Positions 1-6,478 of a DNA stretch of 8,352 bases are shown here, piece after piece. Below the pieces are notes generated by a model that did not search any database, was not told where the DNA came from, and saw only the letters and a program-made list of their open reading frames with translations. Positions within the stretch are counted from its first letter, which is position 1, and the number at the start of each line of letters is the position of its first letter. Position numbers and translations under genes: made by a program. The DNA is from Bacteroidales bacterium (GTDB lineage: Bacteria; Bacteroidota; Bacteroidia; Bacteroidales; UBA3824), in NCBI GenBank assembly GCA_016287995.1, contig JAEEXW010000103.1, positions 1-8,352 on the forward strand, in the 5' to 3' direction.

Positions 1-492
1 GCAGCCGCCGGCGTAGAACAATCAACAGGTATCGGTCAGATAACAACGGCGGTTCAGCAGTTGAACGAGATTACGCAAAAGTATGCAGCCGAGGCAGAAG
101 AACTTGCCGCTACAAGTCAGCAACTCGACGCAAGAAGTTCGGAACTCAAAGAGACAATTTCGTTCTTCAAAACCTCAGAAAAAGACACTGTTTCGGCTCA
201 AAAGTATGTGTCGCACACACACACCAAAACACAGACTAAGGCAAGTCAGAATAACAAATTTGACGGCAAAATCAACACTAATACAAAAACTAAGGACAAT
301 AAATCTCAGGCAAAACCGCAGCCAAAAACAACAGAGGCTCCGGCTCTCAATCCGACAACATCGGTTGCCGTAAAAAACAATAAAACCCAAAATTACAAAA
401 AACAAATACCCGAAGAATCAACCTCAGGAAACAAAGGAACGTTCATAAATTTAAAAGACGACGCCTCGGATTCCGACTTTGAAAGATTCTAA
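1..492 (+). CDS. Methyl-accepting chemotaxis protein, C-terminal part (5' end outside window)
   Basis: The open frame runs in from the left edge and encodes the last 163 residues. Residues 1-57 are the returning helix of an MCP cytoplasmic signalling hairpin: heptad-like, Ala/Glu/Gln-rich, with the typical segments EQSTGIGQITTAVQQ, AEELAATSQQL and the closing TISFFK. Such receptors transmit ligand signals to CheA/CheW and are adapted by methylation of Glu/Gln residues in these helices. Residues 58-158 are a roughly 100-residue Lys/Thr/Asn/Gln-rich tail with no predicted fold. The protein ends in DFERF, which fits the x-aromatic-x-x-aromatic pattern of C-terminal CheR/CheB-docking pentapeptides (E. 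coli Tsr has NWETF). The TTG at 61 lies inside the coiled coil and is not a start. The sensor domain and membrane segments are not visible, so ligand and location are unknown. In Bacteroidetes the output could be gliding, pili or another Che-type pathway. Confidence 0.93.
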   Translation, partial: AAAGVEQSTGIGQITTAVQQLNEITQKYAAEAEELAATSQQLDARSSELKETISFFKTSEKDTVSAQKYVSHTHTKTQTKASQNNKFDGKINTNTKTKDNKSQAKPQPKTTEAPALNPTTSVAVKNNKTQNYKKQIPEESTSGNKGTFINLKDDASDSDFERF

Positions 493-647
493 AAAATAAT
501 CAGAAAATAATTTAAGAAAAATTTGTTTTTGTAACAAAATATTTTTTAAATTAGCGGCGTACTTAGACAAATTTTTTTTGTTAACGTAACTTATGTAATA
601 TCAGTAATTTATTTTAATTAAGTTAAACTAAAAACTTTTAAACTGTT
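493..647. other. A/T-rich intergenic gap before the phosphohexomutase gene
   Basis: This 155-bp gap is dominated by A and T runs. I see no convincing rho-independent terminator for the chemoreceptor gene. The only dyad, TTTTGT-A-ACAAAA at 527-539, has a loop too small for a normal hairpin and no GC base pairs to speak of. The promoter of the mutase gene presumably lies here, but no sequence matches both Bacteroidetes elements (TTTG and TAnnTTTG at the right spacing). TAATTTAT near 605 is only a partial match. Confidence 0.5.
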
Positions 648-2375
648 ATGGCAGTAGATGCACAAATCACCGAAAAAGCCACCGAGTGGCTCTCGGAGAA
701 GTTTGATGAACAAACGAGAAATCAGGTTAAAGACTTGATGGAAAACAACGAAAAGGAACTTGTTGAATGTTTTTATAAAAACCTTGAATTCGGTACGGGC
801 GGCATGCGCGGAATTATGGGCGTCGGCACCAACAGAATGAACGTTTATACTGTCGGTATGGCAACTCAGGGTTTGGCAAATTACCTCAACAAAACATTTG
901 CAGGCCAAGAAATCAAAGTAGCAGTCTCTCACGACAGCAGAAACAACAGCAGACTTTTCGCTAAAACTTGTGCGGATATTTTTTCTGCCAACGGTATCAA
1001 AGCCTATCTGTTTGACTCGTTAAGACCTGTTCCTGAACTTTCATTTGCAGTAAGGGAATTAGGCTGCAAAAGCGGCGTTATGATTACCGCATCACACAAC
1101 CCAAAAGAGTATAACGGTTACAAGGCGTATTGGTCTGACGGTGCGCAAGTAGTTGCTCCGCACGATGTTAACATCGTTAACGAGGCTTCAAAAGTAAGGG
1201 TTGAAGACGTAAAATTTCAAGGTAATCCGGCATTAATCGAAATTTTGGGTGAAGACTTCGACAAGATTTATTTGGAAAAAATAAAAGGTCTTACCCTCTC
1301 TCAGGAAGATATTAACAAGCATAAAGACATTAAAATCGTTTACACACCGATTCACGGTTCGGGCGTAAGATTGGTTCCTGAAATCCTCAAAATGAAAGGA
1401 TTTGAAAACATTATGACCGTTAAAGAGCAGTGCAATCCCGATGGCAATTTTCCGACCGTTGTTTCGCCGAATCCCGAAAACGCCGAGGCTCTTACCCTCG
1501 CGATAAAACTCGCTAAGGAAAATGGTGCAGACCTCGTTATGGCAACCGACCCCGATGCCGACCGCGTAGGAATCGCTGTCAGAAACAATGCCGGCGAATT
1601 TGTACTTATGAACGGAAACCAAACTGCCGCAATCCTCACATATTACTTGTTAACAAAATGGAAAGAAAACGGCAAATTGGACGGTAACCAATATATCGTT
1701 AAAACAATCGTTACAACAGAACTTTTGAAGGCTATTGCTGACAAATTTGAAGTAAAATGCTACGATGTTTTGACAGGCTTTAAGTTTATCGCAGACGTTA
1801 TCAGAAAAAATGAAGGTAAAACAACATTTATCGGCGGCGGCGAAGAAAGTTACGGCTATTTAGCAGGCGAATTTGTAAGAGACAAAGATGCTGTTAACGC
1901 TTGTTCTCTTATAGCCGAGGCTGCTGCTTGGGCTGCCGAGCAAGGCAAAACAATGTATCAGTTGCTTCTTGACATTTATGCTCAATACGGCTATTACAGA
2001 GAGTCGCTTGTTAACGTTGTAAAAGAAGGCAAATCTGGTGCAGAAGAAATTCAGAAAATGATGGACGACTACCGCAACGACCCGCCCGCAGTTATCAACG
2101 ACAGCAACGTTGTGATGATAAAAGACTACTTAACACAGAAGGCTTCTAACATCATTGACGGCACAGACGAAAACATTGACCTTCCAAAAAGCAATGTTCT
2201 CCAATTCTTCCTTGAAGATGGCACGAAAATCTCCGTCAGACCCTCCGGAACCGAGCCTAAAATTAAGTTCTACTTCGGAGTTAAGGAAAGTGTCAAAGAC
2301 ATTACAAAACTTGAAGAAACAGAAAAAACGGCAGACGCAAAAATCGCTACTCTCAAAAAAGCGATGAAATTATAA
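648..2375 (+). CDS. Phospho-sugar mutase, alpha-phosphoglucomutase/phosphomannomutase type
   Basis: This is a complete 575-residue alpha-D-phosphohexomutase, which interconverts hexose 1- and 6-phosphates through a phosphoserine. All four diagnostic loops are present. TASHNP at 147-152 carries the phosphorylated Ser149. DPDADR at 301-306 supplies the three Asp ligands for Mg2+. GGGEESYGY at 396-404 is the sugar-recognition loop. RPSGTEPKIK at 531-540 is the phosphate-binding loop of domain 4. FGTGGMRGIMG at 48-58 is the usual N-terminal motif. Length and loops resemble the PgcA/PGM2-like subgroup rather than the shorter (about 450-residue) ManB or GlmM enzymes, so glucose 1-phosphate to glucose 6-phosphate is the most likely main reaction. 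Phosphomannomutase or pentomutase activity cannot be excluded. The ATG at 648 suits the family N-terminus and has no Shine-Dalgarno, as is common in Bacteroidetes. It has no same-strand partner downstream and ends at a strong terminator. It is cytoplasmic. Confidence 0.95.
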   Translation: MAVDAQITEKATEWLSEKFDEQTRNQVKDLMENNEKELVECFYKNLEFGTGGMRGIMGVGTNRMNVYTVGMATQGLANYLNKTFAGQEIKVAVSHDSRNNSRLFAKTCADIFSANGIKAYLFDSLRPVPELSFAVRELGCKSGVMITASHNPKEYNGYKAYWSDGAQVVAPHDVNIVNEASKVRVEDVKFQGNPALIEILGEDFDKIYLEKIKGLTLSQEDINKHKDIKIVYTPIHGSGVRLVPEILKMKGFENIMTVKEQCNPDGNFPTVVSPNPENAEALTLAIKLAKENGADLVMATDPDADRVGIAVRNNAGEFVLMNGNQTAAILTYYLLTKWKENGKLDGNQYIVKTIVTTELLKAIADKFEVKCYDVLTGFKFIADVIRKNEGKTTFIGGGEESYGYLAGEFVRDKDAVNACSLIAEAAAWAAEQGKTMYQLLLDIYAQYGYYRESLVNVVKEGKSGAEEIQKMMDDYRNDPPAVINDSNVVMIKDYLTQKASNIIDGTDENIDLPKSNVLQFFLEDGTKISVRPSGTEPKIKFYFGVKESVKDITKLEETEKTADAKIATLKKAMKL

Positions 2376-2380
2376 CACAT

Positions 2381-2411
2381 AAAAAAACCGCTAAATTTAG
2401 CGGTTTTTTTT
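2381..2411. terminator. Bidirectional rho-independent terminator between convergent genes
   Basis: A perfect 30-nt palindrome: seven A, then CCGCTAAA/TTTAGCGG, then at least seven T. On + it starts 5 nt after the mutase stop codon (2373-2375). On the minus strand it lies 12 nt after the protease stop codon (2424-2426). A-tract and T-tract flanks make it usable in both directions, so one element probably ends both convergent transcripts. Confidence 0.9.
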
Positions 2412-2423
2412 ATTGCTGTTTAT

Positions 2424-4334
2424 TTAATTAACGTGTTTGAATTTTATAATCGCAACCATTGTTTCTTTTCCTGAGGCCTGAGTATTGAACTTAAAAACCT
2501 CGTTACCTGAAAACTTGGTATCTTTCAAGGAGAAAGCCTTCGGACCTAAAATATCAAAAATCTTCGTTTCAAATTTGCCCGGCGTTTCGGTCATTTTTTG
2601 CATTACGAGCGGAACGTTAACCGGCACAAGACTGTAAATTATGTACAAATAGTCAGTTCCGGCATTGTTGTCCATTTCGAGCCACATTTCTTCGTTAGGG
2701 AAGGCAATACGGCTGTTAGCGTCAAGATACGGGCTGATATTTTTGTTGCGCGGAAAAATGTTGTACATCTTGTTGCTCAAATCCGTTCCAAAAACATAAA
2801 CGTATGCAGGCTGATTGTTACCGATGTAAACGCGGAATTCCGTGCCGCTTTTGTATTCGCCGTCCATCTCTATAACGTTGCCTTTACAAGAGCCTTTCAT
2901 AGCGGTTTTGTCGGATTTTACGAGCTTTAAGTTGCCACCAAAACGGAAGACATTTACAGTGTCGCCTTTGATTGTTATGCCGCGACTGTAACTATAACAA
3001 TAATCACCGTCATCATAATAGTCATAATCGTCATAATCATCATAATAGCCACCGTCATCGTCATAGCCGCCGTAATAATCGTTGTAACCATAATCGTCAT
3101 AGCCCGAATAATCGTCGTCGTCATAGTAGTCTTCATAATAATCGTAGCCGCCGTTATCACCGTCGTAATCGTAGGAATAATCATCGTAATAGTCCCATGC
3201 TCCGTTGTCGTCGTCGGCATAATACTGATTGTAATCGTCGTAGGCATCGTCGTTGTAGTCGTAATCATAGTAATAACTATCATCATCGTTGCCGTCATCG
3301 ACTATATAATTGTAACCATCGTCATAATCATAATAGTCGCCGCCGTCATCGTATCCGCCGCCGTTATCATAACTGCCACTATCGCAACCGTTGTCGCCGC
3401 CTGAGGTAGAAAAATCAAGTTTTGAAGTCGTCAGGTCAACCGAATTGTTTGTTGCCGAGGCGATAGGTGCGTATAAAACGTGCGCATCGTCAACAGTCCA
3501 AATAAAAGTGTCGTAAGTTATCCAGCAGTATCCTTTGTAGCCCCAAGAGGTACCCCAAGAATTTTGAACCAAAAACGCACCACCAAATTTGTTATCATCA
3601 TAGGCAACGATACACATTTCATGTCCGCCGTCGTCCTTGTAAGATTGAAGGTTTTCGGTCGGCTTATAAAGACCTTCGCTCGTAAAAGCACGATCGTTCA
3701 TAAACGAGGCAGGAAGCATCATTCCGAAAATTACCGGGTGTCCCTGCGAAATTTCTTTCTTGACCATTTCGACGCGGGATTTTACACCATATTTGTTCTG
3801 TGCTTCAAATAACTGGGCGTAACTCGTTATTTTATTATCTTTTGCAAGATTCTTTAAATCCGCTGGAACAGATTGAAGACAGCATTTTTCGGAAGATTTT
3901 GCGTAAGGCACTGCACCTGTTTTCTCCAAAAATTCGCAAGCCGCACCGCCCCAACTTCCGTTTTGACAGTTGTTGTCGCCCCTATCCTTAATATTATAAT
4001 AGGTGAAAGCAGGGAGCATAGCATTTTTGGTAATTGTTGCGCGGTTGGTAACACCGTGACTCTGTGCCCAGCAAATAGTTGCAGCACAATAAGTTGAAGC
4101 CCAAGCCACACATGTTCCCGTCTCACCCTGAGAAGCAGGTACAGGCGACCATTTTTGAACAGAAGCAGCAGCAGGCAATTTCTCATAAACGCTGCGTGCC
4201 ATAGGTGCTTTGAATTTCGCCGTTTTCCAAGCGTCGGCGGGCTTGTTGAGACCTTTGCCGTGATGGACTGTCTGCTGTGAAAAACCCGTCAGCGAGACTG
4301 CTAACAAGGCTGTTAGGAAAATACTTTTTTTCAT
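2424..4334 (-). CDS. Secreted papain-like (C1A) cysteine protease with Asp/Tyr-rich insert and DUF4384-like C-terminal domain
   Basis: The 636-residue protein starts with a signal peptide (KK, a hydrophobic stretch to about residue 17, then FSQQ with likely cleavage near 19-20), so it is exported. Residues 55-290 match family C1A: oxyanion Gln69 and nucleophile Cys75 in QGETGTCVAWAS (the Q-to-C spacing of papain), His238 in GGHEMCIVAY, and Asn258 in NSWGTSWGYKGYCWI. A papain-like NGSWGGAACEFLEKTG lies at 125-140. There is no long inhibitory prodomain. Residues 313-450 are an extreme Asp/Tyr/Gly low-complexity stretch, described as a separate feature. Residues 455-575 (VYIGNNQPAYVYVFGTD, IFPRN, AFPNEEMWLEM, YLYIIYSLVPV) resemble DUF4384, a beta-rich domain often found on surface proteins. 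The last 60 residues are unassigned, and no clear type IX sorting domain is seen. The substrate is unknown. The gene is monocistronic: own promoter at 4367-4398 and terminator at 2381-2411. Protease call firm, DUF4384 call moderate. Confidence 0.9.
   Translation of the reverse strand: MKKSIFLTALLAVSLTGFSQQTVHHGKGLNKPADAWKTAKFKAPMARSVYEKLPAAASVQKWSPVPASQGETGTCVAWASTYCAATICWAQSHGVTNRATITKNAMLPAFTYYNIKDRGDNNCQNGSWGGAACEFLEKTGAVPYAKSSEKCCLQSVPADLKNLAKDNKITSYAQLFEAQNKYGVKSRVEMVKKEISQGHPVIFGMMLPASFMNDRAFTSEGLYKPTENLQSYKDDGGHEMCIVAYDDNKFGGAFLVQNSWGTSWGYKGYCWITYDTFIWTVDDAHVLYAPIASATNNSVDLTTSKLDFSTSGGDNGCDSGSYDNGGGYDDGGDYYDYDDGYNYIVDDGNDDDSYYYDYDYNDDAYDDYNQYYADDDNGAWDYYDDYSYDYDGDNGGYDYYEDYYDDDDYSGYDDYGYNDYYGGYDDDGGYYDDYDDYDYYDDGDYCYSYSRGITIKGDTVNVFRFGGNLKLVKSDKTAMKGSCKGNVIEMDGEYKSGTEFRVYIGNNQPAYVYVFGTDLSNKMYNIFPRNKNISPYLDANSRIAFPNEEMWLEMDNNAGTDYLYIIYSLVPVNVPLVMQKMTETPGKFETKIFDILGPKAFSLKDTKFSGNEVFKFNTQASGKETMVAIIKFKHVN
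2985..3398 (-). repeat. Asp/Tyr/Gly low-complexity segment within the cysteine protease gene
   Basis: These codons encode residues 313-450 of the protease. By hand count about 49 are Asp, 42 Tyr and 21 Gly of 138, with only one Glu. There is no Lys or Arg from residue 306 to 450, giving a net charge near -50. Typical runs are YDDYDDYDYY and EDYYDDDDYS. There is no fixed repeat unit. Both Asp codons (GAT, GAC) and both Tyr codons (TAT, TAC) are mixed irregularly, which argues against fresh trinucleotide slippage and for selection on amino-acid composition. The biased codons also produce spurious open frames on both strands here. Confidence 0.9.
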
Positions 4335-4366
4335 ATTTTTTATTTTTTTAAGAAAAATTCATACTG

Positions 4367-4398
4367 CAAAGATAATGATATTTTTTGTTGCGCACAAA
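4367..4398 (-). promoter_or_regulatory. Bacteroidetes-type promoter of the cysteine protease gene
   Basis: Read on the minus strand, TTTG (4398-4395) is followed after 20 nt by TATCTTTG (4374-4367). This matches the Bacteroidetes primary sigma factor consensus (-33 TTTG, -7 TAnnTTTG) at close to the usual spacing. Transcription would start near 4360, giving a leader of about 25 nt before the ATG at 4334. The leader is A/T-rich with no Shine-Dalgarno. The -33 element touches the A-tract of the neighbouring terminator. Confidence 0.75.
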
Positions 4399-4439
4399 AA
4401 AAGCGGGCTTAAAAAAAAATTTTAAGTCCGCTTTTTTTT
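4396..4439 (-). terminator. Rho-independent terminator after the 71-residue gene
   Basis: Inverted arms at 4402-4414 and 4420-4432 form a 13-bp stem with one imperfect pair (4407/4427) and a 5-nt loop, flanked by A and T tracts. On the minus strand it lies about 30 nt after the stop codon at 4465-4467, and the complement of the A-tract supplies the U-run. The imperfect pair is G-U in + strand RNA but A-C in minus strand RNA, so the stem is slightly better for + transcripts. No + strand gene reads into it here. Confidence 0.8.
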
Positions 4440-4464
4440 AGTCAAGTTTTTGAGATTTGCTTTT

Positions 4465-4680
4465 TCAATCCTGTTTTGAAGGACGCTTGATAACAGCCTT
4501 TATCGAACTCATCGTGTCATAATGCTGCGTTTCGATAATGTTGATGTCAGAGTGAGAAACCTCTTGCGCCCAGTGTTCCATAATTTTGATTCTCTCAGGA
4601 ACTTTTACGTTTTTGTCAAATGCGAGTTTCATCTTCAAAATACCTTTTGAAATTATACCCGCCCAAGTTAAATTTGCCAT
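4465..4680 (-). CDS. Hypothetical 71-residue protein
   Basis: I do not recognise this family. The product is a short, probably cytoplasmic protein with no signal peptide or obvious membrane helix. Its N-terminal half is hydrophobic and basic (WAGIISKGILKMKLAFDKNVKVPERI), followed by an amphipathic stretch (MEHWAQEVSHSDINII) and a basic C-terminus (IKAVIKRPSKQD). Support for a real gene is contextual: an ATG at 4680 preceded by a purine-rich AAGAAA, a terminator shortly after its stop, a dyad just upstream, and no overlapping gene on either strand. It lies 130 bp downstream of the GH13 gene on the same strand and could be a separate unit or the end of that operon. No function is inferred. Confidence 0.7.
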   Translation of the reverse strand: MANLTWAGIISKGILKMKLAFDKNVKVPERIKIMEHWAQEVSHSDINIIETQHYDTMSSIKAVIKRPSKQD

Positions 4681-4693
4681 TTTCTTGAAATTA

Positions 4694-4729
4694 TTATTGT
4701 TTATGTATAAGTTTGTACTTAAACAATAA
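4694..4729. promoter_or_regulatory. 36-bp dyad upstream of the small hypothetical gene (operator or leader hairpin)
   Basis: TTATTGTTTA at 4694-4703 is exactly complementary to TAAACAATAA at 4720-4729. After one T/T mismatch the symmetry continues inward (GTA/TAC at 4705-4707 and 4716-4718), then a T-G and an A-T pair, leaving a 4-nt centre. The near edge lies 13 nt upstream of the ATG at 4680. It could be a binding site for a dimeric regulator or an A/U-rich hairpin in the mRNA leader close to the start codon. Binding protein and effect are unknown. Confidence 0.45.
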
Positions 4730-4794
4730 CAATCTTCGTGCCAAAAAAATATAAACGCTTTTTTTGCATTTATTTTATTTTCACCGAATTAGGC

Positions 4795-4810
4795 AACTTT
4801 AAGTAAAGTT
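4795..4810 (-). terminator. Possible weak hairpin directly after the GH13 gene
   Basis: AACTTT-AAGT-AAAGTT forms a 6-bp stem with a 4-nt loop right next to the GH13 stop codon (TAG, 4813-4811). It has only one G-C pair per arm and no following U-tract on the minus strand. It is at best a weak 3'-end structure, and read-through into the small gene is possible. Confidence 0.25.
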
Positions 4811-6478
4811 CTATGATATATCCGGCACAAATTCTTCAACCCCGTTCGCACTTTTTATGATTGTAAAACTTAATTTATCTAATGTAATTTGTTTGCGACA
4901 GCCTGAAACCTCGATTTCAACAGCCTCTGGCACGGTTTCCCGATTGAAAGCAAAAAATATTTCTTCGTCGCCTTTTTTTCGAGAATATACGTAAACGCGT
5001 TTTTTGGAGTCTGCATAATGCGTAACAAATTGTCCAAAAGAGAAAACCGATTTATTCGCATTTCTGAAAGCGATGATTTTTTTATAAAATTTTAACATTT
5101 CTTCATCACCATTTTCCCATGCCATAGGCTTTCGACAGTCGGGATCGTTTGCACCCCACATTCCAAATTCGTCGCCGTAAAAGACCATCGGCGAGCCAAC
5201 AGACGAAAACTCAAAGACTACCGCCATTTTTTGAATTTTTCTCTCCAAGTCCTTAGGTTGACGGGTACTGTACTTTTTGTCGCCTGAATGAGTATTTTCA
5301 AAAAATTCAGCAATTGAGCCGAATTTTTTTAACCTTCCGTTAACCACAAGCGACGAAAAACGCTCCGTATCATGAGTATCTAAAAGATTCATCGCCAAGA
5401 AGTTAGACCCTGAATTGAAAAGTTTTAGTTGACTGCGCAATTTCTTGTCAAATTGTAAAGCGGATATAGAATTGTCCTCAGCCGCAAAAAACTCCGCTGC
5501 GGCAAAATAAAAGCCGTAATTCATCACTGAATCAAAGCATTTTTCGTCTAAATACGGCTTTATAACTTCATTTGGCTCAATGAGTTCGCCCAAAAAGAGA
5601 GCATCGTTTTTTATACTTTTGACAAAAGCGTTGGCCTGTTTCCAAAACATCATCGGAACGCCTATCGCGTGGTCTATTCTCCAACCGTCAATGCCTTCTT
5701 TTTCAGTGCCTTCAACAATAGGTTTTAACCACCGCTTCAAAACCGCAAATACATATTGCTTTACTTCTTTGCAAGCGTAGTTTAACTTCGGCATTTCCTT
5801 GACGCAGCCCCAGAATTTTTCGTAAACGAGTGTTTTTTTGGTGGATTTTTTGAAGTCAATCAAAAACCAGTCTTTGAAACGCGATTTTTCCCTATTTTGC
5901 AAAACGTCCTGAAACGGTACGCTGTTGTAACCGATATGATTGAAAACTCCGTCAAAAATGACCTTCATACCCAAAGAATGGGCTTTTTTTATCATCTCCA
6001 ACGCCAATAAATCGGCGGAAGTCCATTTCGCATTTTCAAAATCAAGAAAGTTTTCTTCTAAGATTATTCTTTTGTCGTCTAAGGCATTAGAGCCGAAAAA
6101 AGGGTCAATATGAAGAAAATTAGTGCCGTCGTATTTGTGCAGCGAAGGCGAAAACTGCAACGGCGTAAAATACAAAGCCGTTATTCCCAAACCCGCCAAA
6201 TATTCGAGTTTGGAAATAACGCCTTCTAAATCACCGCAGTATCTCCGCCTTAAAACGTTCATTTTAAGGCTTTTGCGGTTATGTTTTTCATGCTCCTGAC
6301 GGCCTTTCCATTCGGCGTCCCAAGCGGAAATTTCCCACTCCTGACCGTCAAAATTCCACGGCGTAGTGCCGAGCAAATCTTCTGCCGAAAGAGGGTTGTT
6401 AAAGTTTTTCCGGCAAAACCTGTCGGGAAAAATCTCGTACCAAACCACCTCAGCCGCCCAAGCGGGATAACATGTCAT
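4811..6478 (-). CDS. GH13 alpha-amylase family enzyme, neopullulanase/cyclomaltodextrinase-like
   Basis: This 555-residue glycoside hydrolase of family 13 should cleave alpha-1,4 (perhaps also alpha-1,6) bonds in maltodextrins. The (beta/alpha)8 signatures are in order: WYEIFPDRF at 13-21, GDLEGVISKLEYLAGLGI at 82-99, KYDGTNFLHIDPFFG at 115-129, region I DGVFNH 176-181, MPKLN 229-233, region II GWRIDHA 265-271 (nucleophile Asp269, Arg267), region III GELIEP 297-302 (acid/base Glu298), region IV LLDTHDTER 365-373 (His369, stabilising Asp370) and VFYGDE 432-437. MPKLN and the KYD segment favour the neopullulanase/cyclomaltodextrinase/maltogenic amylase subgroup. The protein begins at the catalytic barrel, without the N-terminal CBM34-like domain of many of that group. 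There is no signal peptide, so it is probably cytoplasmic. A C-terminal beta domain occupies about 475-555. The start ATG overlaps the dapA stop codon in ATGA, implying translational coupling. Exact specificity is uncertain. Confidence 0.92.
   Translation of the reverse strand: MTCYPAWAAEVVWYEIFPDRFCRKNFNNPLSAEDLLGTTPWNFDGQEWEISAWDAEWKGRQEHEKHNRKSLKMNVLRRRYCGDLEGVISKLEYLAGLGITALYFTPLQFSPSLHKYDGTNFLHIDPFFGSNALDDKRIILEENFLDFENAKWTSADLLALEMIKKAHSLGMKVIFDGVFNHIGYNSVPFQDVLQNREKSRFKDWFLIDFKKSTKKTLVYEKFWGCVKEMPKLNYACKEVKQYVFAVLKRWLKPIVEGTEKEGIDGWRIDHAIGVPMMFWKQANAFVKSIKNDALFLGELIEPNEVIKPYLDEKCFDSVMNYGFYFAAAEFFAAEDNSISALQFDKKLRSQLKLFNSGSNFLAMNLLDTHDTERFSSLVVNGRLKKFGSIAEFFENTHSGDKKYSTRQPKDLERKIQKMAVVFEFSSVGSPMVFYGDEFGMWGANDPDCRKPMAWENGDEEMLKFYKKIIAFRNANKSVFSFGQFVTHYADSKKRVYVYSRKKGDEEIFFAFNRETVPEAVEIEVSGCRKQITLDKLSFTIIKSANGVEEFVPDIS

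Noticed and set aside
527..539. Inverted repeat TTTTGT-A-ACAAAA after the chemoreceptor gene
   Set aside because: The single-base centre and A/T-only stem would not form a stable terminator hairpin.
1233..1639. Antisense open frames of 95 and 129 codons within the phosphohexomutase gene
   Set aside because: They overlap conserved catalytic sequence of a complete gene and show no protein-family features.
2975..3298. A 107-codon minus-strand frame rich in Met, Thr and Ile
   Set aside because: It is the same biased codon stretch read one frame off within the protease gene, whose own frame is continuous with catalytic motifs on one side and a folded domain on the other.
2985..3398. Possible CRISPR array or tandem DNA repeat
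   Set aside because: The stretch has three-base periodicity without a repeat unit or spacers, and it is in frame within a protein.
2972..3409. A 145-codon + strand open frame rich in His, Arg and Asn
   Set aside because: It is the antisense image of the Asp/Tyr codons of the protease; its composition is explained entirely by that bias.
4707..4714. A possible TAnnTTTG-like -7 promoter element on the + strand (TAAGTTTG, around 4708-4715)
   Set aside because: There is no + strand gene downstream, and the match lies at the centre of the dyad; it is most likely a chance match.
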